A stretch of 6,139 nt of DNA from JAZDLC01 sp043802345 (GTDB lineage: Bacteria > Planctomycetota > B15-G4 > JADJEK01), in assembly GCA_043802345.1 (NCBI GenBank), contig JAZDLC010000380.1, positions 1 to 6,139 on the forward strand, written 5' to 3'. Of this stretch, positions 5,598 to 6,139 are shown one piece after another. Both the position numbers and the translations under genes were made by a program. The notes under the pieces were generated by a model. The model made no database searches, was not told the origin of the DNA, and was given only the letters and a program-made list of their open reading frames with translations. Numbering within the stretch: position 1 is the stretch's first letter; each line of letters starts with the position of its first letter.

Positions 5598-6139
5598 TCA
5601 GCCCGTGGCCCGCTCCCGCACGGTCTGGAGGTAGGCGTCGACATCCTCGACCAGGACAGCCTGGCCGATGAGGTCGTCGAGGATCTCGAGACTCTCAACC
5701 CGTTCGAGGGCCGGACCGAGATCGGTGGGGAGCGTCCCGAATCTCTTCTCAATGACCGTCAGGATCGCCTTTCGGGCCTGGTCCTCCATGGCCCATTCCT
5801 CGATGTTCCCGCGAACGCCCATCGTGTGGTCCTCCTCGATCTGACGAATCGCCTGATTGAACGGCTTCTTGAGCGCGTGCGGCAGCCCGATGACCTTGTC
5901 GAGCAACCGCAGCAAGTGTACCACGTCCTCGCGACTGCGACCGCCGTGATAAAGCAGGCGCGCCAGCTCGATCTTGTATCTCAGCCGCCTCTCGCCGTCC
6001 CGGTTGCGCTTCGCCCGGAGGTACGCCAGGACGAACAGGGCGAAGGGGTTGTCGCTGGCCTCGAGTTCATCGAGCCTGCTCTCGAAGTCGAGCAGCTTGA
6101 CCGTGGTGAAGTCGAAGCGGACCCGGGTCTTCAGTGCGA
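5598..6139 (-). CDS. Rpn/PD-(D/E)XK transposase-nuclease family protein, C-terminal part (cut by window edge)
   Basis: The reading frame stays open from the TGA at 5600-5598 to the window's right edge, giving 179 visible residues; the N-terminus lies outside. An internal GTG at 5924 is not the real start, since in-frame family-like sequence continues upstream. The visible part begins with TTVKLLDFESRLDELEAS and DNPFALFVLAYLRAK, then RLRYKIELARLLYHGGRSRED and a helical stretch. This is the region that follows the nuclease core in widespread Rpn-like/'putative transposase' proteins. The C-terminus (IEKRFGTLP...ERVESLEILDDLIGQAVLVEDVDAYL) resembles the DUF4351 tail. Known members (E. coli RpnA-E) are DNA endonucleases that promote recA-independent recombination. 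The catalytic PD-(D/E)XK residues, if present, are not in the window, so activity cannot be judged. The gene converges on cardiolipin synthase and is likely unrelated to it, perhaps a horizontally acquired accessory gene. Confidence 0.72.
   Translation of the reverse strand, partial: ALKTRVRFDFTTVKLLDFESRLDELEASDNPFALFVLAYLRAKRNRDGERRLRYKIELARLLYHGGRSREDVVHLLRLLDKVIGLPHALKKPFNQAIRQIEEDHTMGVRGNIEEWAMEDQARKAILTVIEKRFGTLPTDLGPALERVESLEILDDLIGQAVLVEDVDAYLQTVRERATG

Noticed and set aside
1..6139. Defence system, CRISPR array, toxin-antitoxin pair or biosynthetic cluster
   Set aside because: No repeat-spacer pattern, no paired small toxin/antitoxin genes, no effector or biosynthetic enzymes; the Rpn-like fragment alone is not evidence of a defence locus.

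Overview
The window is a GC-rich bacterial chromosome segment with six protein-coding genes. One is minus-strand at the left, four are plus-strand in the middle, and one runs off the right edge on the minus strand. No tRNA, rRNA, insertion sequence, CRISPR array or phage gene was seen. The lineage cannot be fixed from the sequence. The protease has a DPGET-type beta-sandwich, a MAM/jelly-roll-like module and a C-terminal 'YGAGC...GY' domain, an architecture typical of large secreted proteins of Planctomycetota, Acidobacteriota and related deep-branching Gram-negative phyla. The T2SS-pseudopilin-like gene also fits a two-membrane bacterium.

Layout: (1) 37-2484 minus, a secreted modular trypsin-like serine protease with an intact His/Asp/Ser triad. 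(2) 2485-2644, a divergent promoter region. (3) 2645-2929 plus, a three-helix small membrane protein of the GlsB/YeaQ/YmgE type. (4) 3041-3385 plus, a membrane-anchored protein with the C-terminal fold signature of the major pseudopilin GspG but no prepilin peptidase site. (5) 3426-4016 plus, a Nudix hydrolase of the CoA-pyrophosphatase (NudL) kind. (6) 4110-5555 plus, a full-length two-HKD cardiolipin synthase. (7) 5598-6139 minus, the C-terminal part of an Rpn/PD-(D/E)XK-type putative transposase/nuclease family protein, convergent with the cardiolipin synthase gene.

The four plus-strand genes are separated by 111, 40 and 93 bases and may be partly co-transcribed. Three of them encode membrane proteins or a membrane lipid enzyme, so a loose envelope-maintenance theme is possible, but no pathway links them firmly. 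Most of the region is ordinary housekeeping or accessory gene content. I found no convincing evidence for an undescribed multi-gene system. The most unusual items are the orphan pseudopilin-like protein without a prepilin motif, the multi-module protease, and a perfect 13-bp palindrome upstream of the pseudopilin-like gene.
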